DNA of 64,000 nucleotides from Anas platyrhynchos (taxonomy: Eukaryota; Chordata; Aves; Anseriformes; Anatidae), in assembly GCF_047663525.1 (NCBI RefSeq), contig NC_092597.1:16700501-16764500 (forward strand), written 5' to 3'. Shown in pieces: positions 39,281 to 50,800 of the stretch (within the stretch, counting starts at the first letter, position 1; each line of letters begins with the position of its first letter). A program made the translations under genes and the position numbers. The notes under the pieces were generated by a model. It was not told the DNA's origin, did no database searches, and saw only the letters and a program-made list of their open reading frames with translations.

Positions 39281-39805
39281 AATCTAAAATTGAATGCATC
39301 CTACAGTTAGTGTAGCAATTACACTTTCACAGAGGAGTTGGTCCAACAATACTGAAGTTCAAGGTAAGGGTCTCATCCTTACAGTTAAGTCAGTACTTCT
39401 GCTGTGGATTTCACGAAGCCATTATTTAATCCCCCAAATCAGTTGACTTAAAGACATCTAGAGGTAAGAACAACTGGAGACAAATCTCTTCTGTTTGCTT
39501 GGGCTAAGATAATCCTAGAAGTTCCATATATCAATGGCGAAAGCTGAGAAAAGCATTTGTCAATATGTGGATTACTTTGTCAAGCTGCTGAATTTCCCTT
39601 CTGCTAGTGGAGGGGAGGTCCCTTTTGCTTTGCATAGTTTCATCCCACCAATACCTTTTTCTATTGCAGTTAGGGGAAGCTGAGTAACGGTGACATCAGA
39701 GTTAGTTATTTCCCTGGTACTTTTTTTTTCTTTACCTATTTGTAAATGTTACTTTCTCTTTCCATCCCTTTCTAGTCCCACTTCCCTTACATTTCCTATT
39801 TGCTA

Positions 39806-39809
<4 letters not shown>

Positions 39810-39845
<36 letters not shown>
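39810..39845. repeat. T36 homopolymer in the BCL2A1 intron
   Basis: An uninterrupted run of 36 T, the longest homopolymer in the window. It is followed by CCCTCAG, mimicking a polypyrimidine tract plus acceptor about 590 bases before the real exon 2 acceptor. No homologous exon sequence follows it. Confidence 0.95.
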
Positions 39846-40431
39846 CCCTCAGTTTTCTTCTAGTGCTTTTCTTTTCCTTTATTCTCCTTTTGCCTGTTTT
39901 AATCCTTCTCTGGCTGGTAACAGTTAAAAAAAGGTGATAATGAGTCACGGACCCTTGATGCATCAGATTTATTGTAGAGGCTTCTCTCTTCATCTCTTGC
40001 AAATAGAGTGATTTTTATTTTAGAGAAGTATCAACTCCAGGCAGCTTTCTGTCATAACATGTGGCCCATCATAGTAGAAGAAGGAGGCTTGAAGGAAGAT
40101 ATTTATAATCATATTATTATATCAGAAACACGGTACTTGTGTCTTCCTTTAAGATGTGGGCTCAGATGATATAATTCACATTCATTTTCTATTTACACAG
40201 GGAGGGCATGGTCTTGACTTGGAGATAAAACAAACATTGAGCAAGGTGCAGCTATTTTCACCTACTCATTTTAAAGCCCTATTCATCTTTTTCAGGTAGA
40301 GCTCCAAAGAGCTGCCTCCCTATGCACAATGGTGTAGCACTTTGTTAATCTGATACTAGCACAATGTGGTACATTTTCCCTATACATGTTGCTCCTAAGC
40401 TGTCCCTAACTGTGCACATTCTTTTCCACAG

Positions 40432-40530
40432 GAAAATGGCTTCCTAACAAAGTTTGAAAGAAGATCACTACTGTCTTTCTCCAAAATTACAGACTTATTC
40501 GTGGCTGTTTTTTCCTTGTTCAGAGAGTAG
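40432..40530 (+). CDS. BCL2A1: BCL-2-related protein A1, coding exon 2 (rest of BH2 and C-terminal tail)
   Basis: After a TTTTCCACAG acceptor the frame continues in phase 0 with ENGFLTKFE, completing BH2 (NGGW/ENGF, matching the human NGGWENGFVKKFE). The tail SFSKITDLFVAVFSLF is hydrophobic and amphipathic, as in other A1 proteins, where the last helix loosely attaches the protein to the mitochondrial membrane. The frame ends FRE followed by TAG at 40528-40530. The next two in-frame triplets are TAC and TGA, and the human protein ends in QYC at the matching place, so the present stop seems to sit two codons before the ancestral one. The 32 residues here bring the product to 172. Confidence 0.93.
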   Translation, partial: ENGFLTKFERRSLLSFSKITDLFVAVFSLFRE

Positions 40531-40660
40531 TACTGAAATAATGGACCTGCCATTCACGCACAATTTAGATATTGCCACAAGCTTCATTGCTAAGCTTTCC
40601 TCCAAGCAGTATCAACTAGAAAATAATTTTACTCTTTTTTTTTTTTTTTTTTTTTTTGTA

Positions 40661-40680
40661 ATTTATTTGTATTTATTTTG
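40661..40680 (+). promoter_or_regulatory. AU-rich element in BCL2A1 3' UTR
   Basis: Two ATTTATTT words in 20 bases (40661-40668 and 40671-40678) form overlapping AUUUA pentamers right after a T23 tract. Such elements recruit TTP/HuR-type proteins and shorten or regulate mRNA life, which fits a rapidly induced survival gene. This is sequence evidence only. Confidence 0.5.
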
Positions 40681-41302
40681 ACTAAATGCAAAGTTTAACA
40701 TGCTCTCCTAATTGACAAACCTAAAGAAAAGACCCCTCTGGAGAGGAATTGACACAGCAACATGCAGCTATGCAAGCCAACCTTTCCAGGCAGGACTGCT
40801 TCAAGAGAGAGAGAGATCGTCCCCTACATCCAGACAGTTCTTGGAATCTCTGTTGCACCTCCATGAAAGGACATTGTTTTACTCAAATACAATCCAATGG
40901 GTTAGGAAACAAACTTTAATCTCATTTGTTTTGTAAATGAATACTATTGTAATGCATTTTTATTGCAATATTTGTATAAGTAAAAGGAGGGGATTCCTCT
41001 GAAGAAAAAGGAAACGCAAATTCCAATGTAAAAGTGGGTACAAATTACTGACACAAAGCAATCTTCATAGAACAAATTGTGGAATCTATCAACTTAGACT
41101 TGTACACTCACTCACTGTTAATGCAATGGTATGTGTTTCTTTGTTGTATTTTTAATTGCTCATATCTACAGTGACTGTTCCTTCAAAATTTTGTAATGTA
41201 GTCACCTGAACATTTTTAAACTAGATTTTTTAAAATAGAGAAATACAAATTATTTTTAAAGCAAGAAATTTGTGTAAATACACTAATATTTTTGAAAAAT
41301 AC

Positions 41303-41308
41303 ATTAAA
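41303..41308 (+). terminator. Candidate polyadenylation signal ATTAAA for BCL2A1
   Basis: ATTAAA, the commonest variant hexamer, lies about 770 bases after the stop. It overlaps an 18-base perfect palindrome at 41304-41321. A true cleavage site would be expected 10-30 bases further on. Other variant hexamers nearer the stop cannot be excluded. Confidence 0.3.
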
Positions 41309-41320
41309 ATATATATTTTA

Positions 41321-42569
41321 AAGTCTTATGATTGGCCTCATCTCTTTCAGAAAAACTGGAGGAAGGGGAAAGATCTACCGGGGTAAGATAACTCTCAGAA
41401 AAGCTGTTTCAGAGCTACTAAAGAATCTAAGTAATACATGGGTTTGAGCTGAAGCCCAGGGATGTCAATACTTTAATTTTCTGTAGTACTCTTAAGTGTT
41501 ATATGGCAGTTTATACAAGAAATGGATAGCTTTTTGCAAAATTAATGAACTGGATCAGCTTCAATGACAGTAACTGGTGTTTTGGGATACACGGCCTAGT
41601 CAGAAAATTCAGAGGTAGTTCCTAACAGACTTCCAGAATTTTATAGTCTGGGATAACTATTGTTTTGACTCAAGTTCCATTTGCGTTCAAACTTTAAACT
41701 GTTCTTTCTCAAGAATTTATTTTAGAAGGGTTTTCTTTAGCTGTAGTGACTGCACTACATTTGGGGACTAAGACTAGGTCTAAATAGTCTTCTTTTGTAG
41801 ACATGGTGGGAGGTGAACCGAACCAAGTCACCAGTGGGCCTGTGGCACACAACAGCAGTATTCCCCGAGACAAATCCTCTATACCATGAAGGCTTTATGA
41901 CACCAGCAGAATGAACCAGCTTCCTCCTAGTATTGGGCTCTCTCTCCAACTTGCTGGGTTTAACTAGAGAACACATGCATGCGTTAACATTCACAAGAAA
42001 CAGTACCACTCCCTCTTCCTCTCCAATGAAAGCAATAAAGATGATTTAGCATGTATACCAGGATTTCTGAGATTAATTTTGTTGCTGTTGAAGAAGAGAT
42101 GGCAGCTTCCTGAGGGCATATGGCAGCTAAAGGAAAACATCCCCTTCAGGACAGCTATGGAAGTTTCTGTCAGGAGTGATATTTTAAATGTATTTTGTCA
42201 TATTTATTTATTTATAGTCTCAGTCTTCAGGATAAGGGCAGTAATTCTTATTCAGTTCCCTTTCTTATGCCATTTAAAGCTCTTACTGTGTTATGGCTAA
42301 TACCAGCCTTTTAACGCTATATTCACTTCCTTTTATACTAATATAGTACCTTATTTTATACTGGGGAGTACAATTTTTGAATTAAATATAAAAGACTATC
42401 TGACCCTTTAAAAAGTCTAGATGTTGTAATGATTTGATAACTGGCCTTTCATGGATAAGGCCTGGGTTTAAATAAAAGAAACCTAGACCACTGATAGTTC
42501 CTTAAGCTCTAGATTATCTTCACTAGGACATAAATAATGTGTTTGCTCTGCATTTAAGAGCAAGAAAAG
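41321..42569. other. Spacer after BCL2A1
   Basis: AT-rich unique sequence with only short chance open frames; no gene or repeat recognised. An ATTTATTTATTTATAG-like AT patch is present near 42203-42220. Confidence 0.5.
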
Positions 42570-43107
42570 CTGGGCTGAGAGGCCGCACCTTGAGTTCTGT
42601 GTTCAGTTTTGGGCTCCTCACTACAAGAAGGACATTGAGGCCCTGGAGCATGTCCAGAGAAGGGCTACGAAGCTGTTGAAGGGCCTGGAGCACAAGTCCT
42701 GTGAGGAGCGGCTGAGGGAACTCTTGTTTTTTTTTTTAGGCTAGAGAAGAGAAGGCTCAGAGAGACCTTATTGCTCTCTACAACTCCCTTAAAGGAAGGT
42801 GTGGGGAGCTGTGGTCAGCCTCTTCTTGAAGATAACTAGCAACAGAACTAGAAGGAATGGCCTCAAGTTGCGCCAGCGGAGGTTTAGGTTGGAGTAATGA
42901 GACATTTCTTCTCAGAAAGAGCAGTCAGGCGTTGGGACAGGTTGCCCAGGGAGGTGGTGGAGTCACCGTCACTGGGGGTGTTCAAGGAAAGGTTGGACAT
43001 GGTGCTTGGGGACATGGGTTAGTAGGTGACATTGGTGGTAGGGGGATGGTTGGACCAGATCTTGAAGGTTTTTTCCATCCTTAATGATTCTATGATTCTA
43101 CGATATA
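42570..43107 (+). mobile_element. CR1 LINE, 5'-truncated 3' end
   Basis: About 540 bases match the CR1 3' region in order: GGCCGCACCTTGAGTTCTGTGTTC, then the block around TCCAGAGAAGGGCTACGAAGCTG, the GCGGCTGAGGGAACT block, GGCCTCAAGTTGCGCCAGCG, the GGTTGCCCAGGGAGGTGGTGGAGTCACC block (all broken here for length), and the terminal ATGATTCTATGATTCTACGAT repeats. The last are the diagnostic 3' short repeats, and no poly(A) is present. A T11 run interrupts the copy at about 42728. The copy lacks the reverse-transcriptase frame and cannot move by itself. The open frame at 42857-43084 is just part of this element. Confidence 0.95.
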
Positions 43108-43959
43108 CTGTCTAGAATCTAAACAGTTTGTCTTAAAACAGCAGTGCTACTAGCTAAGTCTTCTAAAGTACTATAGATATACTTTGTTAACCGTCATGGG
43201 TTTATGTATGACACTGTTTGACATGTATTGCCTCAGGTTCTGGGGCAGTGCTGTTTCACAGCTGCCAGGCAATATGTTGGAGAACACAATACTCTTTCCA
43301 GAGCAAAAGATGTGGCCAACAAGCCGCATGTGGGATAGCTGGTAGCGTCAATAAACACAGCCATTAGATTGAGATGTCTCCCAGTAACACCTAGAGAGGA
43401 TGTATGAAAGTGACTGTTCCCGAATTCCTACCAAGGGAGAAACCAAAAGACATTTCAGCATCTCCATTTCGATGCCCCCATCACCAAGCCAGCACCCGTG
43501 GTGTGAGGGGGCGTGAGGCTGCCATGGGCCGGTGCCAGCGCAGCGCTTTCAGTTCCTCTCAGGGCACAAAATCTCCCCTGCATTCCAGGCCCACCAGCCA
43601 CCACCAGAGCTTGTAGGGATGTGAAACCATCTGTCAGGCAGTGGTCAAATATCCTGCTGAAGTGTAATTTCCCTTTCTATAGCAAAATTAGGAAAGGGGA
43701 AATTCTTTGCAATCCATGCTAGCTTGAAAATGGTTCTGCATGGCACAGGGCTCACCCTGACAGGTGTTTGGTGTGGAGTGGAGACCGTGGGCAGAGCACA
43801 CCAGGCCTCAGAGCCACGACTTTTTGCTGGGGATCACCCTGCAGGGAACGCTGACCCCATGGCTGTGAGGGACAGAGGAGGTGGCTGCCCCAAGCAGGGA
43901 TGGAAGCACCCACGTTCCCCTGACCCTGGCTGGGGCACAGTGCCCAACAATCCCCTCCC
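43108..43959. other. Spacer between the CR1 copy and the MTHFS promoter
   Basis: Unique sequence that becomes gradually GC-richer toward the MTHFS island. No exon or repeat recognised. Confidence 0.5.
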
Positions 43960-44640
43960 CGGACAGCGGGGCTGTGCTGGGACCTCAGCTGGCTGCAAGC
44001 CACGAGGGAACCGAGCCCAGCAGCTCCACAACGCTACCCCGAGGCGCTGCTGCCCGGTTCCCCGGGGCTCATGGAGCCGCCGCGGGAGGGCGGCGGCGGC
44101 GTCCCCGAAATGGCGGCGGCGCTGCGGGCCGCCAAGCGGGCGCTGCGAGCCGAGCTGCGGCAGCGGCTGCGGGCAATGGGCACGGCGGAGAAGCAGCGGC
44201 AATCCCGCCTGCTCAGCCGCAAGGTGGGTGCGAGCCGGGGCCCTGCCGTCACCCGGAGGCTTCCAGGAAGAGCGGAGCACCGGGGGCGGGCGGGGAGGAT
44301 GAAGGAAGCGGGCCCGGCCCCGGCTCTCCGCGGGGAAGCCCGCCGGGGGGTTTCCGAGCCCCGCCGGGAGCCCAGGAGGGGACTCGGGGCCGCCGCCAGC
44401 TCCTCGGATCCCTCCTGGAGCAGCGGGGGCGGCTTGGCCATTGCCGTGCCCCTTCCTAAAGCGGCTGCTGCGCTCCCCGGCCGTGATCAGGCCGGAGCAG
44501 GGCGCTGGAAGAGGACGGGGCTGCGATTTCAGGGCTTTGGGGTGGCTGCTGCGGGCGAGGGGCATGGTGGAGTGGGGACGTGCTCTGCGGTGCAGCCCGG
44601 CGCGGGGGGGCTTCACGTGGCTGTGGGGTGGCTGCTTATC
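43960..44640 (+). promoter_or_regulatory. MTHFS CpG-island promoter
   Basis: CpG-dense sequence surrounds MTHFS exon 1. No TATA box is visible; the island spans the start codon and the first few hundred bases of intron 1, typical of a constitutively active metabolic gene. Transcription start is probably between about 43990 and 44065. Long open frames on both strands here come from GC-rich composition. Confidence 0.8.
44110..44223 (+). CDS. MTHFS: 5,10-methenyltetrahydrofolate synthetase, coding exon 1
   Basis: This exon encodes 38 N-terminal residues (MAAALRAAKRALRAELRQRL and onward to SRLLSRK) of the cytosolic enzyme that uses ATP to convert 5-formyltetrahydrofolate to 5,10-methenyltetrahydrofolate, the salvage entry of folinic acid into one-carbon metabolism. 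The helix of alternating Arg/Lys and Leu matches the human start (SSAKRSLRGELKQRLRAMS). The ATG at 44110 has G at -3 and G at +4 (good Kozak) and matches the human protein start. An in-frame ATG at 44071 would add 13 residues but has C at -3, so it is less likely. A GTGGGT donor follows at 44224, phase 0. The gene lies 3.6 kb downstream of the BCL2A1 stop on the same strand. Confidence 0.92.
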
Positions 44641-47618
44641 CTAAAATGTTCGCGTCGGCCTGGCTTTACAGCCAGCCCCGTGTCAAAACTTAGCGACTGG
44701 CTCATCCTGGCCTTTCACTTAACTGGCTGTAATTGCCCTTCCGTGTCCTTCGGGGTATTTCTTCCCTGCAATATGATTTCTAATGTGATTTTTATACTTT
44801 AAAAGGTATCGAGAGGGGTTTTACCTTACTGGTGTCGTAGCACAGAGTGGTACCAATGTGTTCTTTTGAAATGTCCTGTTCGCATTTGGATTGCAAAGTT
44901 TTTATATAGATGTATTTTGTCATTTTAATAAACACAATAAAATTTTATTTTTCAGTCACTGCATGTAATAGAACAGTCATCCTTTTTTTTGCAGCACCAG
45001 AGTGTACTTCTAGATGATCTATGTTTACATTGTTATTTTCCTGCCAAAGGATCTTAAATCTTTTTATAAACTTTGCTTAGTACTAATGTGTAGCCACTTC
45101 ATGAATGTGACATGGCAGCACAGACACTTTAGGTCATAGGTTCAGTTGGAACTCACATAAACTTTTTTTCATTGCTTTTATATATATACAAATATATATA
45201 TAAAATATATATTATATAAATATATATATATGCATTACATCCTACTACAATGCAAGTATATTTTAATAATCTCATACCACAGACTTAAATCACAGTTTTT
45301 ATAACATCCTGTCACAGTCCTCTGCCAACTTTATAAGCACCCGGGCCATATACAGAACTTTATGGAGCTCTCAGTCTTGGTCTAACTGCAGCCGATAAAA
45401 CTCAGCAACAGGACACTTGTCTCTGTGGGTGAGGACATACAAAATATAAAGCTTTATTTTCCTTAAAAGAAAGCATTGGGAAATATGACATAAGTTGATG
45501 ATATCATGCCATTTTAATATTATGACACAAGTTGAAAATCATGAGCTTTTTTCAGACACAATGGCATTGCACAGCTGACAGAAGAGAGTCAGCTTCCTTA
45601 AGGGAAGGGAATGCAGCTGACATGAAATTCTTGAACATGATGAGAAAATACTTGGAACAATATGAGGCTGAAAGTGTAGCTCTATAGTGTATATCAATAA
45701 GTGTAGCTAATAAAAGTGAGTATGTTCTTTTATAGCACCTGAACAGCATGTTTAGTAGTAAAATCTCATCTCAAAATTATCTTTAAATTCAAACCAAAAT
45801 TGCTTAGCTTCTGGATGACTGTTCTTTTTTAACATGTCTATTCATGATTAAAGTCATGCTGTTTGCATGCTCTAATTCTGCAGCAACAGCCATCAACAAA
45901 GGGCACACAATACTTGTAAGTGTGGAAATTTTCTCACTCTTCTCAGAAACTGCTCAGAGTCTTGGCAGCTTCATCTTCACATTTCTGAAAACATTTGAAG
46001 TCATGCCTTTCTGATAGCTTGTGGTTTTACATCTCCAACCTCACTTCTTTCTGTACTGCATAATCATTTGTGTTGTTGGACATGTCAGAACAGATTTGGC
46101 CTGTGTGGTGCCCACAGCACCTCTTTGACAGAGGAGAGTTTTGTGTTTCGGTTTCTCTATGCTGTCAACCCATGAAAAGGTTCAGCTCAGGAGCCCCTCA
46201 GTAACATGAATCACAGGCATTGTCTGGAGTCTGCAATTTGACTAAATAGTTGGTTCTTTCAAACAAAGGCTGCCATGGAAATTCTGTTGTTTAAGAGCTT
46301 AATCACTTAGTTGGAAAAATCCATGTGTAAGGTTGAACAAATTACAAAAAGAAGTAAAGTACGCTTTTGAATTGTTAGGCACTTCTATGGCCAAGCAACA
46401 CATTACCATAATTTGGGCCAGCGTGTTTCATTATATCTTGCCTTACAAAATATATCCATCTTTTGAATATTTCACCTGGGCTTTTAGCTGGTGTGCTAGA
46501 AAGAAAAAAAAAAAAGGAATGAGAACCAATTCTCCCCTCAGATACGGGCATATATCTCTCAAAACAGGGAAAGGGCAAGGGGTAAAGCTCAGGAGAGCAG
46601 TTACCCTGCAGTTACGCAAACACAGAACAGAGGATTTGGTGTAAGCACAGTTTCTCAATTGTCTGATATTTCTGACAGCTTTTTGCAAATGTGTAGAATA
46701 AGCATAAATCACATTTAAGTCAGAAGGGACACATTTGTATTTGTCTTGTCTTGATGTAAGTAACAAAATATATAAGATACTAAAGAGAGAAGACAAGCCT
46801 TAAAAAAAAAACTCACAAATTTTAATGTGGAATTTAATCTGGAATTGGGCAGAGACATAGTAAGGTATGAATCTGTTAGCACTCTTTCACCATATAAGCA
46901 TTTTTTATTTTCCTTCCTACATTCGATCTTTCATAAGTCCAGCACAGACGACCTCATGAAAATAAAAAAAAATGGCAAGGCCATCTTTCCTTCAAGCTCT
47001 GAAAAATGTGCAGTAATAAGATCAGAAGCAGGTGATGTTTGTAGTCATATATCTAAATTTGCTGGATGTAAGGCATTTCAGATTTAAAAAAAAAAAAAAA
47101 GGGCCTGATCTTGCAAGACTTTGAGCTCTATAGTCAACTGCTTTGATGCTAATTTTCTTTTGAGAAATTTCATTGATGCACTTCTCATCCTGTCTAGGCC
47201 CAGTTGTGAAATGCAGCATGTAAAAAGGATGGAAAATAAGGAATGCAAAATCCTCATGTCTTGTATAAGCTGGCAGTTCTGACCTGCTGTATTTTTCTCA
47301 AGTGATGTTTGGTGTTTGAGGATGCCTGCACTATATGGCACAAATATTTAAAGGATCTGGACTGTCTCTAAAACAGTTTTTTGATGGCCCAAACCTGTGT
47401 TACAATGTTTTGTTCACTTGCAGCAAAAATTTGCCCATTTTCATTTTGCTCATGGTAGGGAGTAGGAAACAAAGTCAGTTTATTTTATTCTCTTTGTGAT
47501 TCATGGTAGTTTGTATCTCTGCTCTTTCCAATGGGTATTTTCCTCCAGTTGTGTTTTTTATTAAAGTCTGTTGTTTAGTAAACTTTTCATAAGCTCATTA
47601 CAGCAATTTCCTGTATAG
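44224..47618 (+). other. MTHFS intron 1
   Basis: A 3.4 kb intron with a GTGGGT donor and CTGTATAG acceptor, phase 0. The first 400 bases are CpG island; the rest is AT-rich with a TA microsatellite and an A15 run at 47086-47100. No other exon was recognised. Confidence 0.85.
45178..45232. repeat. (TA)n microsatellite in MTHFS intron 1
   Basis: Almost pure alternating T and A with a few AAA interruptions over 55 bases. Confidence 0.95.
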
Positions 47619-47883
47619 GTGATTGGGCATTCAAGGTACCAAGAATCCAAAAGAATTGCAATCTTTCTGAGCATGCCAGATGAAATCCAGACAGAAGAAA
47701 TCATTAAGGACATTTTTAAGCAAGGCAAGGAGTGTTTCATCCCACGTTACAAACCTGACAGCAATCACATGGACATGCTAAAGTTATCATCAGCTGAAGA
47801 CATTTCTTCACTTACTTTGACATCCTGGAATATTCTTCAGCCTAGTGACGATGACAGTGCAAGAGAAGAAGCTCTTGCTGGTG
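47619..47883 (+). CDS. MTHFS: 5,10-methenyltetrahydrofolate synthetase, coding exon 2
   Basis: This exon continues exon 1 in phase 0 (SRK joined to VIGHSRYQ) and encodes about 88 residues of the 5-FTHF cyclo-ligase fold. Clear family segments are [23 protein letters not shown] and NHMDM, followed by the SWNI(L)QP and EEALAGG stretch; each aligns with human MTHFS (SKRISIFLSM, CFIPRY, SNHMDM, SWNIPQP, EEALSTGG). IPRY and NHMDM are conserved near the folate pocket. A perfect GTGAGT donor starts at 47884, ending the exon in phase 1 within a Gly codon. The exon carrying the C-terminal GLDLI, PGLGFD and glycine-rich GRGKGYYD ATP-binding segments is not found in the rest of the window. Confidence 0.97.
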
Positions 47884-50800
47884 GTGAGTATTTTCCTCCT
47901 ACATTGCAGGGTTGTTGATCAGGAGTAGTCAGGATGCTGGTAAGAAGTAATCAGATAGTGAGAATTAAATGAAATGTTATGCTATGGTCTAATGTGTTGT
48001 GGTAGAGATGCTGAAGTCGATGTCAGCAGGTGCTACTTTCTCTTGCCTGTTTTTCTCTAACCTGTGCCACCCCTGTGATATGCCAGAAGAGCTGGCAAGA
48101 AAAATATTGCATAGTTGATCCAACTGAAAGTAGCCCTCCCCCCAGATAAATTTGCTCCCTGGTCCCCTTCCACGGACAGGCTCAATGCAATCTTGGCAAG
48201 CACAGCATAGGGCCTCATGGAGGCAGGAGCTTGCTAGAAGATTCTTGGGCTGCCACTGAAAGTCATGGGGATTCGCAGATATTTTCAGACACACTCTGAG
48301 AACTTTAGTTTCCACTGCCTGAGAGGTACAGAACTTTTCAGGTGATGCCTGTAGGCTGACAAGAGGATTTTCTGAAATCTTTGATCCTGCAAATTGTATT
48401 GCATGGATGAATCACAGTGCTGATGTGGAGCCTGCCCATGCAGAACAGCTTTCTGGACTGAGACCTTAGACTGAAAATAAAAAAGAACTTTATTGCAGGC
48501 TTGGGTAAACATTGCAAACTCTTTTCGATCATTGTCTTTTTCATTTTGATCTTAAAATGCTGTCTCAGACACTGGATTCTTTACAGAGTTGGAAAGTTAC
48601 AAGTTCATTTAGGTCTATCTATGACATGTGGTTTGGTCCCAGAAGAATCTCTCTCCTAACCTAAAATTCCTCAGCTTTTACAGAATTGTAAACAAACTTA
48701 CTTTTTCTGTGTCTGCATTAATTATTTTCATTCTTTTTGTAAACACATTAGCGTCTTCCTGAAACATCTGCAGAAATGTTTAGTGGATCAGGCTTGAAAC
48801 CTCAGGCTGGGGAAGTTTTCTCTAGATGGAAATTTACCATGCAGACAGCTTCCACACCTCACAGACTCACCAGCTTTTTAATGCTCAGTACAGGAACATA
48901 AAATTTATATGAATCTGTTTGGTTGAACTGGGTTTTGTGTTTGTTTTGGGATGCCAATGTGCTTTCCCAGAACACTGCCCTATAGACAATTCTGCTGGAA
49001 ACATTAGCTCTAGTACGTAGTCTTCATTTATCAGCATTTTCACTGTGTTTGTTTCTCTTTGTTTTTTTTGGATCACTACCTCTCTCTTAATTCAGAATCT
49101 TTTCCATGTCCACAATTCAGGCAGCAAGGGATTTAACTGCTTCATACATCTGTCTTCTTTCCATTTAATATTTAATACTGTTATTTGTTATCCTTTTTTT
49201 TCCCCTGTAAATTTCTATATATCGGTGGTATCAAGTGGCTTTTGAAGGTAACCCTTAAAGTGTCCAGGGTTCTGTTGATTAAGTCTAGTTAGATACTTGG
49301 GACAAACTTTTGCACTACTAACGAGCTGCTGTTGAATTTAACAAGTCTGTTGCAGAGATCACAAGGGAAACATACAATTTTAGGTGTAATGGGAGCAGGG
49401 ACTACCAGGTACAGAGTGCACTGGGATGGACCTGTGGTACCTGGCTAGCCCTGGAGCTGCTGTTTCATTCTCGGCACCAGGGTATGCTTATGGGCAGAGA
49501 GCAACGCCAAGAGAGCTACAGTGGTCCTGTGAGTCCTATATTTAGGCTGCTGACTGCAGTGAGAGGTCAGGGGAAGAGTTGTAAGAGGCATTTCACGGAG
49601 ATCTCATGTGTTGTGTTTTGAGGAGCACAGAATGATGAGAGTGCATTTGCTCAAAATTACTCATACTTGGGTTTTGATGTAATTTCTGAAATGGTTCTGT
49701 TTCTCTGATCAGCAGTTGTAACAATTGATATAAGGCCATGTCAGTCTTGTCCCGTCTGAAGCTTTAGTTTAGTCTGTTTTTACTCTATAATGCAGGAATA
49801 CTTTGTTGTGGATAGGAAGTCAGATTCTGGTCCTTTTTCCTTGGAAAGCTTTTGAAGATTAGAGAGTAAGTTTAGGTTTTTTTTTTGCACTATTACATAA
49901 TTGGACAGATACACTCCAATTTGTCCCCACAGAAACAGACACCGTATCTCAGTGCATCTTTAAAATACTTCAGCAATATTTTTGTGTCACTTATATCTTT
50001 TGAACTTTGGTACATTTGCAGGAATGCAAATTGCCTTGCTACTACATTTGTCCTTCATTGTTGGAATTATGCACGGATGAAACATTTATCTTTGTGATGT
50101 TATCAAATACTGTGGTGATCTGAGGCATTTACATTGTTATAAAGAGATGACATGGTGTTATACTAGTAATGTTCCCATTGCTTGCATAAGTTGCTATGTA
50201 ATTTCCAAGGAATACCCTGCAGGTACATAAATAAGTCATGTCACTACTGAGTGTATTCATTTTGCATGACAAAAAGCTTAAATTCAGACTGTCCTTAAAA
50301 CTTCTTTCCTCTTTTTAAGGCAGAGTTACTGTGAAGAACAGCTCAAATGTAAAACTAGGTATAATTTTTGCATGGTTTCCCAATCTTTGGTAGTACATGC
50401 AGGCTGTGTTTACTAGACATGAGCCCCTCCTCTGGGAGATGGTCCTTTTCCTGTTGGATCAGGATTTACCTGTTTTCATCTTGACAGCACAGCACCTTGT
50501 TGTCATAAACAAAGATCAGTGTAGTTTCTGTAGTAGAAAGTCTGTTGTCTTCGCTACCATACATGGATAACTATTTTAATATGAAATACTCCTTTCTTCA
50601 GGCTAAGTGGACATAGGAACAGAAAGAACAAAGCTGGAAGAAGCTCAGATATTTTACTTGGAGTAGGGGTGTATGTAAGTGCATGACTTTCCAGGTATGC
50701 TCACTGAAAGTTTTAGACAACTTTTGGAACAAGCCAGTGGTACATTTTCTCAATAGGTCTGAATTCACATGCTTATATCCTTTCCCATCAGAAATATAAA

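Larger units (their letters stand above)
38958..40431 (+). other. BCL2A1 intron
   Basis: An intron of 1474 bases with a GTAAGT donor and a CTTTTCCACAG acceptor, phase 0. It contains an antisense CR1 remnant and a T36 run, and is otherwise unremarkable. Reading through the donor would add about 20 unrelated residues before a stop at 39018-39020. Confidence 0.9.
40531..41320 (+). other. Probable BCL2A1 3' untranslated region
   Basis: AT-rich sequence after the stop, with no further coding homology. It contains a T23 run at 40635-40657, an AU-rich element directly after it, and a weak ATTAAA polyadenylation candidate at 41303. No AATAAA hexamer was spotted between the stop and that point, so the exact 3' end is uncertain. 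Confidence 0.5.

Noticed and set aside
42857..43084. 75-codon open frame
   Set aside because: Entirely inside the CR1 3' tail, which is non-coding in this part.
43834..44616. 260-codon minus-strand frame opposite MTHFS exon 1
   Set aside because: Lies in the MTHFS CpG island, is low in complexity and has no homology; the + strand exon explains the region.
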